Part shown: positions 55,289-63,951 of the stretch, one piece after another
How the letters are laid out: the number at the start of each line of letters is the position of its first letter
How positions within the stretch are numbered: the first letter of the stretch is position 1
NCBI RefSeq assembly: GCF_014207535.1
Contig: NZ_JACHGK010000001.1
Location: 558,001 to 622,000, forward strand
Length of the DNA: 64,000 bases
Source of the DNA: Bacillus benzoevorans
GTDB taxonomy: Bacteria > Bacillota > Bacilli > Bacillales > Cytobacillaceae
Direction: 5' to 3'
Program-made: the position numbers and the translations under genes
The notes under the pieces: model-generated
What the model was told of the DNA's origin: nothing
Database searches by the model: none
What the model saw: only the letters and a program-made list of their open reading frames with translations

Positions 55289-55993
55289 ATGGATTTTGTA
55301 CACGGCCAGGAACATCTTACATCGATTCAATGGGCATTTCGGGCAGTTATTGCCTACTTCTTTCTCCTCATTGCAGCGAAAATGATGGGACAGCGTGCTA
55401 TTTCCCAGCTGCGGCTCATTGATTTTATCATGGCTTTGGTGTTAGGAAATATCATTGCGCATCCTTTATCAGACGCAAGATCAGCCTTAAAAGGAGCGAT
55501 GATAACTACCACTGTCCTCGTTGTCTTATATCTGTTGAGTGTATGGCTTATTTTGAGAAACCAGGGGCTAAGAAGTGTTGTTCAGGGGAAGCCATTTCCG
55601 TTGATAAAAAATGACCAGATTCTGGTGAAGAATTTGGCGAAGGCGAGAATATCAATTGATTTCCTTTTATCAGAATTAAGAAAGAAGCAAATTACTGATG
55701 TTCAGCAGGTGGCCCTTGCCTTATGGGAACCAGATGGCAGCATTTCTCTTTTTTTAAAACCGCAGCATCAAACGGTAACACAAACAGATATAGCGCTGCC
55801 CGTAAAATCCTTTGATTTACCGCGGACGATTGTGAAGGAAGGGAAGCTGGATTTTCAAGCATTGCAGGAATTGGGAAAAGATGAATCCTGGGTAGAAAGC
55901 AAACTAAAAACGGAGCATAATGAAGAGGTACACAATATTTTACTGGCTACGATCGACCAAGCTGACAGCGTAAGAGTTTTTCTCTATCACTGA
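55289..55993 (+). CDS. DUF421 (YetF-like) membrane protein
   Basis: A protein of about 234 aa. Three N-terminal helices (about 17-90) include the family motif RAISQLRLIDFIMALVLGNI. Two small cytoplasmic domains follow (GKPFPLIKNDQIL, ARISIDFLLSELR). In bacilli such proteins are linked to spore germination or envelope stress, but the biochemical role is unknown. The ATG at 55289 follows AGGGGTG. Confidence 0.85.
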   Translation: MDFVHGQEHLTSIQWAFRAVIAYFFLLIAAKMMGQRAISQLRLIDFIMALVLGNIIAHPLSDARSALKGAMITTTVLVVLYLLSVWLILRNQGLRSVVQGKPFPLIKNDQILVKNLAKARISIDFLLSELRKKQITDVQQVALALWEPDGSISLFLKPQHQTVTQTDIALPVKSFDLPRTIVKEGKLDFQALQELGKDESWVESKLKTEHNEEVHNILLATIDQADSVRVFLYH

Positions 55994-56062
55994 CCACTTT
56001 TTTTATCCATTGATAAGATGAAGGGGGAGAGTGGCAGAGGGAAATCAAGAGCAATTTTCTGT

Positions 56063-56098
56063 AAAAAAAACTGCCGTCCTACTATGGTGGCAGTTTAA
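56063..56098 (-). terminator. Terminator of the NERD gene
   Basis: AAACTGCC pairs with GGCAGTTT and, on the minus strand, is followed by a long T-run. Confidence 0.8.
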
Positions 56099-56114
56099 CA
56101 GCAAGAAGCCTTCC

Positions 56115-56780
56115 TCACATGGAGGATTTCTTGTTTCGCGATTTATATTGGTTGATGTCAGTAATAAGATGATATTGGTTTCTTCTATGCTTGATGCTTT
56201 TTTCCAAATACGGTGAGGAAAGGAGATCTTTAATTGCCTTCCTCTCTTTATAGTAAACAAAGATATCCTTAGATTCATGCTGGAGTACCCAAGATAGTTT
56301 GAATCTCTTTATTACTTGTGCTTTTTTTATCGGTTTCTCTAATTTCAAATGAGAACGCTTTCCAAAAACAATGACAGAATGAACTGGAATATTATGTAAC
56401 GCATCCCTTAAATAATAATGAAGTTCTTTGATGAGCTGATTATTTTGCAGGATGGGATTATAGAAATTCTCCGGATGGTCAGCAACAATCTGGGTCCAAT
56501 ATTTACTGTTTTCTGATCCCTTTATTACACCATTGTAATTTTTCGTTTCAATGACATAAAGTCCATTTTGATTAATGACGATATGATCGATTCGTACAGA
56601 CGAGCCATTTTTTTTCGGTATGTATACATCATGCAACACAATACAATTTTCGGGCAGCTTATTTAATAATTTGGTAACGTTATTGTCTTCAAACCGTTCG
56701 GTTATTTTTTGTGGACTTCTTCTTTTTTGCCAATAGATGAATACGATGATGATACCAGATAGCAAGAACCATAACTTCAT
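56115..56780 (-). CDS. Membrane-anchored NERD-domain protein
   Basis: A protein of 221 aa. One N-terminal helix (about 3-19) anchors a NERD nuclease-related domain (about 35-160). It contains the motifs RIDHIVINQNGLYVIETKNYNG, the D-x(n)-ExK arrangement of restriction-like nucleases, followed by NPILQNNQ. The C-terminus is basic. Nuclease activity is inferred from the fold only. GAGGGG lies upstream of the ATG. Confidence 0.88.
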   Translation of the reverse strand: MKLWFLLSGIIIVFIYWQKRRSPQKITERFEDNNVTKLLNKLPENCIVLHDVYIPKKNGSSVRIDHIVINQNGLYVIETKNYNGVIKGSENSKYWTQIVADHPENFYNPILQNNQLIKELHYYLRDALHNIPVHSVIVFGKRSHLKLEKPIKKAQVIKRFKLSWVLQHESKDIFVYYKERKAIKDLLSSPYLEKSIKHRRNQYHLITDINQYKSRNKKSSM

Positions 56781-56955
56781 CTGAGGCCCCTCCCCTGTAA
56801 ACGTTTTCCTTAATTACAGAATATCATAATTTTTAGAATATCCTTTTTGACAGATTATTTAGAATTTGACCCGCTAAAGCGTTATTTGTGGGCAGAATTA
56901 TATCATATTACAAATCAAGCAGAAAAAATCATTAAAAATATATGATAAAAAAGAA

Positions 56956-56986
56956 GGTGATAACCAGTATCATGCTGATTATCACC
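56956..56986 (-). terminator. Terminator of the FUSC gene
   Basis: GGTGATAA pairs with TTATCACC; on the minus strand TTCTTTTTT follows. Confidence 0.85.
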
Positions 56987-57009
56987 AAAAATACAAACGA
57001 GCGTATTGA

Positions 57010-58977
57010 TCAAGAAAATTCCTTTGGCAGATTTCGGAGCATCAGTGACTTTTGCAAAGTTTTGAGCTCTTGTTGGATTCCCGGCCAGCCCGGTATTTCG
57101 GGTACTGTTTTTACGGCGGGTGATATCTTTCGGTCTGCGGCATTTGCCATCGATTCGCAAGAATACAGCAATTGGGCTAGGGATTCATCGGAAAGGATTG
57201 GACGGCTTTTTTGTTCAGAGCATGAATCCAGTAAATAGGCTAAATGATCCAAGGTGAAGATGACCGCCCAATAATATTCCAGTGCTTTCCGGTTTTTCGG
57301 AATCTCACCAGCTGCGGTATCGTAAAGGGTTTTTAAGTTATTTAGGTTCGTGCGCATTTTCATTTTTTCTCTAGAGCCATCGGTCTTAAAATCTGGACCT
57401 TGATCAGAGAAAAGGACGAGCAGGAATTGTGCCTGACTGCGAATCGTTTTTGAGATTAAATGCGGGATTCTGCTGGAAGCAGAGCGCCTTCCGACGAGAA
57501 AAACCCCAATAAGGCCTATCGCGCTTCCAAGCAGGATATCAATTAATCTTGCTGAGGCGAAATAGGAAAAACTGAAACTTGCGTGACTGGTGCTTTCTGC
57601 CATCAGTAATGCGTTCGGCGTGAAAAATAATGCAGCTAAACCGTAATTTTTGACAATGAAAAGCTCGGTTATGGAGGTCAGCAGAAATACGAAAAAGGCA
57701 ATCATATACCCATTAGGGTGTGTCGCAAGAATGACCCCTGCGATTAAAATCCCTAACACCGTACCAACACCTCTTTGAATGGCCCGGTGAAAGGTAGCAA
57801 CAATGGTCGATCCTGCCATTACTGCTACACAGCTTAGCGGCACCCAATAGGAGCGGGCAAATTCAAATTCATAGGCAATTATCCCTGCTAAAATGGTTAC
57901 TACTCCAAATCTAAGTGCCGAAATAAAAACAATCGAGTTTTTATCAAAGGCACCCATGATAATGGTCTTAAACGAGGGCTTCGAGATTTGTATAACCAGA
58001 TCGATCTTCTTGTCAGGTTCATTTAAGACAGCGTCAGCATCAAATATTCTGCTAAATAATCCAAAAACGGTCTCATCCATCTCAAATGGCAGCAATATTT
58101 TCTTTGTGGGATGACTGTTTTTCTTTTTCTCATCAAGTAAATGGGCAATGTGGCGGACAAATTGTCCCGCCTCGTCTGGCAGCCTTGATTTACTTTCTGA
58201 AAAATGCTCAATTATGTATAGAAAGATTACTTTAGCGTGATCATTTATGACATACAATCGTTTAAATCTCTCTGTGCTTCTCCAAGGAATATGACCGGCA
58301 GCAAGTGTTTCTTCGCCTTCTTTCAGAATCTGTATAACCTGATTCCTTGTTTTATTAAATTTTTCTGTTCCGACTGCGTCAATCAAATGGGCCAGTTCTA
58401 TATACACCCTCTTTACGACACCAGTTTCCGGTCCATGGGGTTCAAATAGATAACCGATCATGGCGATCACCCAAGACAAGGCGCCGCCTAGAAAAACCAA
58501 ACCGGCACGAAGTGGTGCTGCATCAGGATCCTCCGGCATCCCTGTTGTCATCGCAAAGACTAGGACAAAAAAGATCGCTGAGGGTCCGATTATTTTTAAA
58601 GCACCAAAAATAAAGGTTGAAACGGCACCAATAATCCCAATAAGGACAGCAATCGCGAGCGGATGAGGAGCTGCCAGGGTCCCTAATGCGGTTAGTATCG
58701 TCATCGCAATGACGACGGAAAATAATTTCTTTGCTCTTTGAGCATAAGGAATATTAAAGGTATAAAGATATGTGAAGCTTCCTAATCCAGCCATCAGACC
58801 ATATTCTAAATGACCAAAAAGCAACCCAATGATAATCGGGATGGATGCTGCCAGTCCTGCACAAAAAGCTTTTACCCATGGAAAAGGCTTTCGATTTACA
58901 GTCATAGCCTGCTTTAATATTGATGGGGGTTTAGTCGGAATGGATGGCACTGTTTTTACGGCTTGTTTTTCGTTCAT
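57010..58977 (-). CDS. FUSC-family (aromatic acid exporter-like) membrane protein
   Basis: A protein of 655 aa with two blocks of about five to six helices (about 30-180 and 345-490), each followed by a cytoplasmic helical region. This is the layout of the FUSC/YccS/AaeB superfamily. The second block has RFGVVTILAGIIAYEFEFARSYWVPLSCVAVM and the AIQRGVGTVLG motif typical of the family. Members export aromatic carboxylic acids. Given the dioxygenase and dehydrogenase nearby, removal of toxic aromatics is plausible. Confidence 0.87.
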   Translation of the reverse strand: MNEKQAVKTVPSIPTKPPSILKQAMTVNRKPFPWVKAFCAGLAASIPIIIGLLFGHLEYGLMAGLGSFTYLYTFNIPYAQRAKKLFSVVIAMTILTALGTLAAPHPLAIAVLIGIIGAVSTFIFGALKIIGPSAIFFVLVFAMTTGMPEDPDAAPLRAGLVFLGGALSWVIAMIGYLFEPHGPETGVVKRVYIELAHLIDAVGTEKFNKTRNQVIQILKEGEETLAAGHIPWRSTERFKRLYVINDHAKVIFLYIIEHFSESKSRLPDEAGQFVRHIAHLLDEKKKNSHPTKKILLPFEMDETVFGLFSRIFDADAVLNEPDKKIDLVIQISKPSFKTIIMGAFDKNSIVFISALRFGVVTILAGIIAYEFEFARSYWVPLSCVAVMAGSTIVATFHRAIQRGVGTVLGILIAGVILATHPNGYMIAFFVFLLTSITELFIVKNYGLAALFFTPNALLMAESTSHASFSFSYFASARLIDILLGSAIGLIGVFLVGRRSASSRIPHLISKTIRSQAQFLLVLFSDQGPDFKTDGSREKMKMRTNLNNLKTLYDTAAGEIPKNRKALEYYWAVIFTLDHLAYLLDSCSEQKSRPILSDESLAQLLYSCESMANAADRKISPAVKTVPEIPGWPGIQQELKTLQKSLMLRNLPKEFS

Positions 58978-59159
58978 ATAATTGTAAAGTTCTCCTTTCT
59001 ACACCAAAGGGACCTGTAGATGTTGGTGTAATTATAGTCCTTATTTAGCAAAAAGTGTATATAGTTAAGGTTAACTATTATATTATTTCATTGAAAGCTA
59101 TCACTTAGTCAAAGTATAGACTTCTTCTTTCTATCAAATAGATTTTCAGAGGTGAAGAC

Positions 59160-59609
59160 ATGGGGAAAAGGACATTATGGTTAATGATTGCTTCAGATAA
59201 AGCCGATACGTTCCGTTGGGAGCATATTATGGACGGCAGTTCTGTCCGTTGGAATATGCGCAACGTGTATCGTAATTTCAAAAATGCGCGAAAAGGGGAT
59301 ATCATCCTATGCTATCGCGGCGGCAGTGTGCATAATGCTTTAGTCGGCATTGCGGTGGTAGAGGAGGAGTTTTTCGAAGAAAGCATTATCGTAAGGGGCG
59401 TTCGGGCCTTTAAAAAGGAAATCCCATATGATGACTATAAAAATACGCTTATTTATAAATCTACCCAGGCCGGAAGAATGAGAAACCGGGGCACCCTGTT
59501 TGCCGTAAATGATGAGTTTGTACAATGGGTAATCCATAGGCTGCTGGCAGACGGGGATGAAGAAAGTGCCGGCATTTTACGATTAGGGGAAGGTACCGAA
59601 TGTCATTGA
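59160..59609 (+). CDS. EVE/PUA-like domain protein
   Basis: A soluble protein of 149 aa. The early aromatic stretch TFRWEHIMDGSSVRWNMRN, then KGDIILCYRGG and ALVGIAVVEEEF, match the EVE branch of the PUA-like superfamily, which binds modified bases in nucleic acid. It has no fused nuclease or ATPase and no restriction genes beside it. It is divergent from the FUSC gene. A reader of modified DNA or RNA is an inference from fold. Confidence 0.65.
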   Translation: MGKRTLWLMIASDKADTFRWEHIMDGSSVRWNMRNVYRNFKNARKGDIILCYRGGSVHNALVGIAVVEEEFFEESIIVRGVRAFKKEIPYDDYKNTLIYKSTQAGRMRNRGTLFAVNDEFVQWVIHRLLADGDEESAGILRLGEGTECH

Positions 59610-59612
59610 ATG

Positions 59613-59664
59613 CAAAAAAGTCACAAGCAGCATCCTCTTAATTAGGAGGAGCTGCTTGTGACTT
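59613..59664 (-). terminator. Terminator of the semialdehyde dehydrogenase gene
   Basis: AAGTCACAAGCAGC pairs perfectly with GCTGCTTGTGACTT, with an inner TCCTC/GAGGA stem; a T-run follows on the minus strand. Confidence 0.9.
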
Positions 59665-59680
59665 GATACGAATTTATATA

Positions 59681-61135
59681 TTATAATTTAATACAAACGT
59701 TTGATAGTTCTGAATAGAATTCAAAGCTGTGAATTCCACCTTCACGGCCAATACCAGATGCTTTCATTCCGCCAAATGGTGTGCGTAGATCACGAAGGAA
59801 CCATGTATTTACCCAAATGATTCCAGCCTCAACTTCTTTTGCCACGCGGTGAGCACGACGTAAATCGTTTGTCCAGATTGAAGCACTTAAACCATAATCA
59901 GTATCGTTCACTTGATCCAAAACATCTTCTTCTGTATCGAATGGAATAACTGTTACAACAGGTCCAAAGATTTCTTCATTCACAACGCGGCAATTACGGT
60001 CAAGCCCTGTGATAATTGTTGGTTCTAAGAAATATCCTTTTTCTAATCCTTCAGGACGTTTTCCGCCGGCAACAATTTCTCCGCCTTCTTCTTTTGCTAA
60101 TTCAATGAAGCTTAGAACGCGTTCATAGTGGTCTTTACCGATTAATGCACCCACTTTTGTTGCTGGGTCAAATGGATCGCCGACAACTAATTCTTTTGTT
60201 TTTGCAACGAATTTTTCTAGGAACTCATCATATGCGGAGCGTTCTACATAGATTCTGGATCCGCAAAGACAAACTTCCCCTTGGTTAATAAAGCTTGATT
60301 TTAAAGTTGTTTCAATTACTTCATCTAAATCAGCATCAGCGAAAATGACGTTTGGATTCTTACCGCCAAGTTCGTATGAAAGTTTTTTCAATGTGTTAGC
60401 TGCAGACTTCATAATCGTTTGTCCAGTTACAGTTTCACCTGTAAAGGTAATAGCATCAACATCTTTATGTTCAGTAAGGGCTGTACCTACTAAACCACCA
60501 GAACCATTGACGATATTGACAACACCATCCGGAACGCCAGCTTCCTTACAAATTTCCCCGATGATTGTCGCAGTTGTTGGAGTTAAACTTGCAGGTTTGA
60601 TGACAACTGTGTTACCAGCAGCAAGGGCTGGAGCAAGTTTCCAAGTCATTAATAATAAAGGAAGATTCCATGGGCTGATAATCCCAACAACCCCAACTGG
60701 ACGACGAATGGAATAGTTGAATGCTACATCGTCTGTTTCATATGCTTCTGTTCCAACTGAACGTAGGAAATCTGCAAAGAAATGAAAGTTAAATGCTGAT
60801 CTTGAAATATCAATTGCAGTGGACAACCAGATTGGTTTCCCAGTATCTAATGATTCAAGACGTGCAAGCTCATCTTTTCTTTCCAAAATAATATCGCCAA
60901 TTTTACGAATAACCGCGATTCTTTGATCTAATGTGAACTTTTTCCAAGGACCTTTTAATGCTTTTTTGGCAGCTGCAACTGCTGTGTCCACTTCTTCTTG
61001 GCCACCTTGTGCAATAACGCTGATGACTTCCTCTGTTGCCGGGTTAATATTGTCTTTTACTTTTCCTGAAAGAGAAGGAACATATTCCCCGTTAATAAAA
61101 TGTAAGCTGTCTACTGATTTTACTAAAGTACTCAT
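59681..61135 (-). CDS. 2-hydroxymuconic semialdehyde dehydrogenase
   Basis: An NAD-dependent aldehyde dehydrogenase of 484 aa. The catalytic Cys is in NQGEVCLCGSR and the general base Glu in LSYELGGKNP. The C-terminal VNTWFLRDLRTPFGGMK is typical of the XylG/DmpC group, which oxidises the ring-cleavage product 2-hydroxymuconic semialdehyde. AGGGGGC lies before the ATG. A promoter-like TTGCAT-(19)-TATAAT stands upstream on the minus strand. It lies 7 kb from the dioxygenase that would supply its substrate. Confidence 0.92.
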   Translation of the reverse strand: MSTLVKSVDSLHFINGEYVPSLSGKVKDNINPATEEVISVIAQGGQEEVDTAVAAAKKALKGPWKKFTLDQRIAVIRKIGDIILERKDELARLESLDTGKPIWLSTAIDISRSAFNFHFFADFLRSVGTEAYETDDVAFNYSIRRPVGVVGIISPWNLPLLLMTWKLAPALAAGNTVVIKPASLTPTTATIIGEICKEAGVPDGVVNIVNGSGGLVGTALTEHKDVDAITFTGETVTGQTIMKSAANTLKKLSYELGGKNPNVIFADADLDEVIETTLKSSFINQGEVCLCGSRIYVERSAYDEFLEKFVAKTKELVVGDPFDPATKVGALIGKDHYERVLSFIELAKEEGGEIVAGGKRPEGLEKGYFLEPTIITGLDRNCRVVNEEIFGPVVTVIPFDTEEDVLDQVNDTDYGLSASIWTNDLRRAHRVAKEVEAGIIWVNTWFLRDLRTPFGGMKASGIGREGGIHSFEFYSELSNVCIKL

Positions 61136-61414
61136 TGATCTGCCCCCTAAATTTATTGTAAATCAATCCTATGTATTCAATTTTTTTATAAGTGTGGATT
61201 GATTATAGTGAGTTACGTTTTTCACAATGCAATCTCTGAAAATATAATATAATTAAAATGTTCAGATAAATATAGTGGAATTTCTCTATATGCAACAAGT
61301 TAAATTTTTTTGTTCAAAATTACACAAATAATTATTCTTAGCAAATTGTTCGCAATATATTTATCCGGCATGGACATAATATATTCGATTAACTTTGAAA
61401 GGATGGGATGTTTG

Positions 61415-62116
61415 ATGTCGTTAGAATGGTTTGACCGAGTATGCGGTGATCTTCAAGAACAATTGGAGTCTATTTGTGAGGAATACGATCAAGTTGGTCA
61501 AATGAAAATAGAAAGATCCGCCAAACATCCACGAATAGAGTTTTTTGTTGAAACTGCAGATATCGTAACAGAGGAGCTGGAACGTGATTATTTTTGTACT
61601 CTTTTCTTTGACCCGGAGAACGAGGAGTTTTACATTGAATCCTTTGATGTTGACAGCGGACATCCGGCAAAAATTATTCTCACTGATATAGAGGAGATTG
61701 TTGCAGAAGTTCATGACAGCCTTCATGACTATTTCAATGATGAAGGATACGAACTGAGCGATGTAGAACATGAGACGGTGTTTGCTGATGATCACGATGA
61801 AGAATATTATGAAGGTTTGCGTATGGATGATGGGAATATATTTGAAGAAATTGATGTAGAATGGACGACCCCAGAGGTTACAGCATTCCAACATGAGGAT
61901 GAAGTAGAAGTTACTTATCAATTCGGTGTCATACAGGAGAGCGGTGATGGGGTATTAAAAAGAGTAAACCGGGTATGGAGTACAGATGATGAATTGATAA
62001 AAGATGAGTCTCATTTTATTTTTAGCAAAGAAGAAGCCAGCACGATTATTGCGATGATTGCCAGCAATATGGAGCAATTAAGTGCGTTTGATGAAGGTAG
62101 TGTTCAATGGGAATGA
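61415..62116 (+). CDS. Acidic hypothetical protein
   Basis: A strongly acidic soluble protein of 233 aa, rich in Glu and Asp throughout (for example FDPENEEFYIESFDVDSGH and DDHDEEYYEGLRMDDGN). No family is recognised and no membrane segment is seen. The ATG at 61415 follows GAAAGGATGGG. The frame is open further upstream, but that part is hydrophobic and unlike the rest. The function is unknown. Confidence 0.75.
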   Translation: MSLEWFDRVCGDLQEQLESICEEYDQVGQMKIERSAKHPRIEFFVETADIVTEELERDYFCTLFFDPENEEFYIESFDVDSGHPAKIILTDIEEIVAEVHDSLHDYFNDEGYELSDVEHETVFADDHDEEYYEGLRMDDGNIFEEIDVEWTTPEVTAFQHEDEVEVTYQFGVIQESGDGVLKRVNRVWSTDDELIKDESHFIFSKEEASTIIAMIASNMEQLSAFDEGSVQWE

Positions 62117-62191
62117 AGGTCTGCAGCACTTAAAAAATTGAATACATATTAAAGCGGGAAATGGGAAAATTAGTTAGGGAGGAGGTGTATA

Positions 62192-62440
62192 ATGATGCAA
62201 AGAATCGGTGTTGAGGGATCATTGACTAATATTTCTGAAGCATTACGTGCGAAAGGCTATGATGTCGTAGAATTAAATGGCGGAAGTAATGTGCAAAACT
62301 GTGATTGCTGTGTCATAACCGGTCTGGATTCGAATATTATGGGAATGCAGGATGTGCAAACCAGAGGTTCGGTGATTGAAGCAACCGGCTTATCTGCAGA
62401 TGAGGTTATTAAACAAATTGAGAGTAAAACGAGACATTAA
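62192..62440 (+). CDS. ykuS: UPF0180 (YkuS) family protein
   Basis: A protein of 82 aa. It matches the YkuS family: IGVEGSLTNISEALRAKGYDVVEL, NCDCCVITGLDSNIMGMQD and GSVIEATGLSADEV. The conserved CDCC cysteines are present. The function is unknown. A strong GGAGGAGGTG ribosome binding site precedes the ATG. Confidence 0.92.
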   Translation: MMQRIGVEGSLTNISEALRAKGYDVVELNGGSNVQNCDCCVITGLDSNIMGMQDVQTRGSVIEATGLSADEVIKQIESKTRH

Positions 62441-62517
62441 ATTCGTTTTTTGAATTTATTAAATATAGTATCGGTTCTGTTGCAGTAGATCAGGAGAACC
62501 GTCTCATTCTATTTATT

Positions 62518-62547
62518 GGGTATCCGCTACGGATACTCTTTTTTTGT
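62518..62547 (+). terminator. Terminator after the YkuS gene
   Basis: GGGTATCCG pairs with CGGATACTC (closing mismatch aside) and a run of T follows. A second hairpin (GGTTCT/AGAACC, about 62473-62500) lies just before it. Confidence 0.87.
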
Positions 62548-62647
62548 CAAATTTTGCTTCAAAAGTCCAGCTCATGGTAATAATATCTACTTCTTTATAC
62601 TTCTTTACACTGCCGCCATTATTATGTTAAATTAACTATAATAAAAT

Positions 62648-62752
62648 AAGGTTATCGAGAGTGACAAAGAGAACTGGCTCCACGACGTCACTGCAACCTG
62701 CCTTTCGAGTAAGGTGCTTCAACCAGCAAAGCATGCCTTTGAATGATAACAA
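62648..62752 (+). promoter_or_regulatory. SAM-I riboswitch (S-box)
   Basis: The stretch has the S-box layout: P1 GTTATC/GATAAC (62651-62656 with 62745-62750), then GAGAG, P2 GTGAC/GTCAC enclosing GAACTGGCTC, the invariant CTGCAACC, P3 CCTT/AAGG, the core AAGGTGCT and CCAGCAAAG, and P4 CAAAG/CTTTG. It closely follows the order of the B. subtilis yitJ leader. S-adenosylmethionine binding would favour the terminator just downstream and switch off the gene at 62848. Confidence 0.93.
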
Positions 62753-62758
62753 TGAACA

Positions 62759-62798
62759 GGCTCTTTGTTGCATCCTAAGCAATGAATAGTCTTTTTTT
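62759..62798 (+). terminator. S-box expression-platform terminator
   Basis: A 13-bp stem with one mismatch (GGCTCTTTGTTGC against GCAATGAATAGTC, with G-U pairs) is followed by seven T. It lies between the riboswitch core and the gene start. Confidence 0.85.
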
Positions 62799-62847
62799 GT
62801 TCCGTTTTTTCTTTGATAACCTGAAATTTTATAAAGGGGAGATAAAC

Positions 62848-63171
62848 ATGAACATTAGCGGAGTGATTAGGGGATACATGTCTAAAAACATGGGTGTGGA
62901 AGAATTTATTGTACACGTAGCAACGTTAATGGAAAAGCAATTGAAGGAATGGGACGAAAACTATGAAGTTTATGTTATGAAACTGACAGACTATGAGTTT
63001 ATTGTAAAAAATAATGATACGTATTACGGAGTAGATATTTCCGCAGATGAAATTGCTGAATTGCAAAATAAGAACCCGTTTGCCCTTGATAAAAAATTAT
63101 GGATAGAATTAGAACACCAGGGACTAAATATTTTACGAGGGTATGGGGATTATCTTGATAAGGTTTTTTAA
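62848..63171 (+). CDS. Orphan 107-aa protein under S-box control
   Basis: A soluble protein of 107 aa, MNISGVIRGYMSKNMGVEEF at the start and ending GLNILRGYGDYLDKVF. It has no membrane segment and no cysteine, and it matches no family I know. The ATG at 62848 has AAAGGGGAG upstream. The SAM riboswitch and terminator stand directly before it, and a terminator follows, so it is a single-gene S-box unit. S-box targets are normally methionine, cysteine or SAM metabolism genes, so this protein should belong to that network. Confidence 0.85.
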   Translation: MNISGVIRGYMSKNMGVEEFIVHVATLMEKQLKEWDENYEVYVMKLTDYEFIVKNNDTYYGVDISADEIAELQNKNPFALDKKLWIELEHQGLNILRGYGDYLDKVF

Positions 63172-63250
63172 TTAATTTTTTATATAAATCAGAAGCGAAT
63201 GATCTAAGGCAAAGTATGGTGCTTCAGGGAACAAATAATACGATATTGAC

Positions 63251-63287
63251 ACCTCTTTTGTAACCATTACAAAGGAGGTTTTTTAAT
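63251..63287 (+). terminator. Terminator of the S-box-controlled gene
   Basis: CCTCTTTTGTAA pairs with TTACAAAGGAGG (one G-U pair), followed by six T. Confidence 0.88.
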
Positions 63288-63391
63288 GAATAGGCATAAT
63301 ATAAAGTACAGGGAACAAATGAGTGGTATTTAATTAACAGAATATTCACAGGTTAAGCGGTTACAAAAGGAAAAGGGTGTTATACTAAGAG

Positions 63392-63951
63392 TGTAGAAAA
63401 GATATAAAAAGCCATTTAAAGCTTAACACTTTTGGAGGCTCAACCATATAGTGTTCGTTCCGGTAAGTGGAAGTGAACGAAAAGCTATATCTCTTCAAAA
63501 TCAAGTGAGGATGAAGAGGGGCTAAAACAATTGAATACAAGGGAGGTATTCAAACGGAATAGAGTAATCGAATAAGCTAATCAGTTTGAAGATAATCATA
63601 ATAGAAATTGAAGCTTCGTTCGAAGTAGAAGTGGCAATATCAATTATGGCGAACCGAATGGCATGAAAAGCGCAGAAGAAAGCTCTAGGCCAAAAATCAA
63701 GTTACTAATAAATGTGAGACAAACGTTTCACAAAAGGTAAAATGATTGGAATCCCTGTTACCCTTGACCTGTAAAAAATCGTTAAATTGGTAAGTAATAT
63801 GAAATGCGGGACAAACACAAGTTGGCAGTATAGCCCTAGTAGTGAAAAAGAGTTTCACTACATGAAAAATTGTTCGCATACAGCCAATATCGATGGTTGG
63901 GTCTCCAAAAGTGTTAAATGAAAATCCTCTAAAAATAGAGGATTTTTTTTT
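63392..63951 (+). ncRNA. Candidate large structured non-coding RNA
   Basis: A stretch of about 550 bases with no credible ORF but dense pairing. The ends form a 23-bp helix (63423-63445 with 63895-63917) with only two G-U pairs. Inside are ATATAG/CTATAT with an inner TTCGTTC/GAACGAA hairpin, CTCTTC/GAAGAG, GAATAC/GTATTC, CTTCG/CGAAG and GTAGTGAAA/TTTCACTAC. A TATACT -10 lies at 63381 and a strong terminator ends the unit. It does not contain tmRNA or RNase P signatures. The size and closing helix recall ornate large RNAs such as OLE, ROOL or GOLLD, but I cannot match it to any of them. Confidence 0.75.
63921..63951 (+). terminator. Terminator of the large structured RNA
   Basis: AAAATCCTCT pairs with AGAGGATTTT across a six-base loop, followed by further T. 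Confidence 0.9.

Noticed and set aside
63285..63329. 14-codon frame with an apparent AAAGGAGG ribosome binding site
   Set aside because: The apparent ribosome binding site is the right arm of the terminator of the preceding gene, so it is probably coincidence.
63697..63879. 60-codon minus-strand frame inside the structured RNA region
   Set aside because: Runs through several hairpins, has no ribosome binding site, and its composition is not protein-like.
63392..63951. tmRNA, RNase P RNA, group I or group II intron as explanation for the structured region
   Set aside because: No tag-encoding ORF or tRNA-like ends, no RNase P conserved blocks, no domain V or P7-like core could be found by eye.
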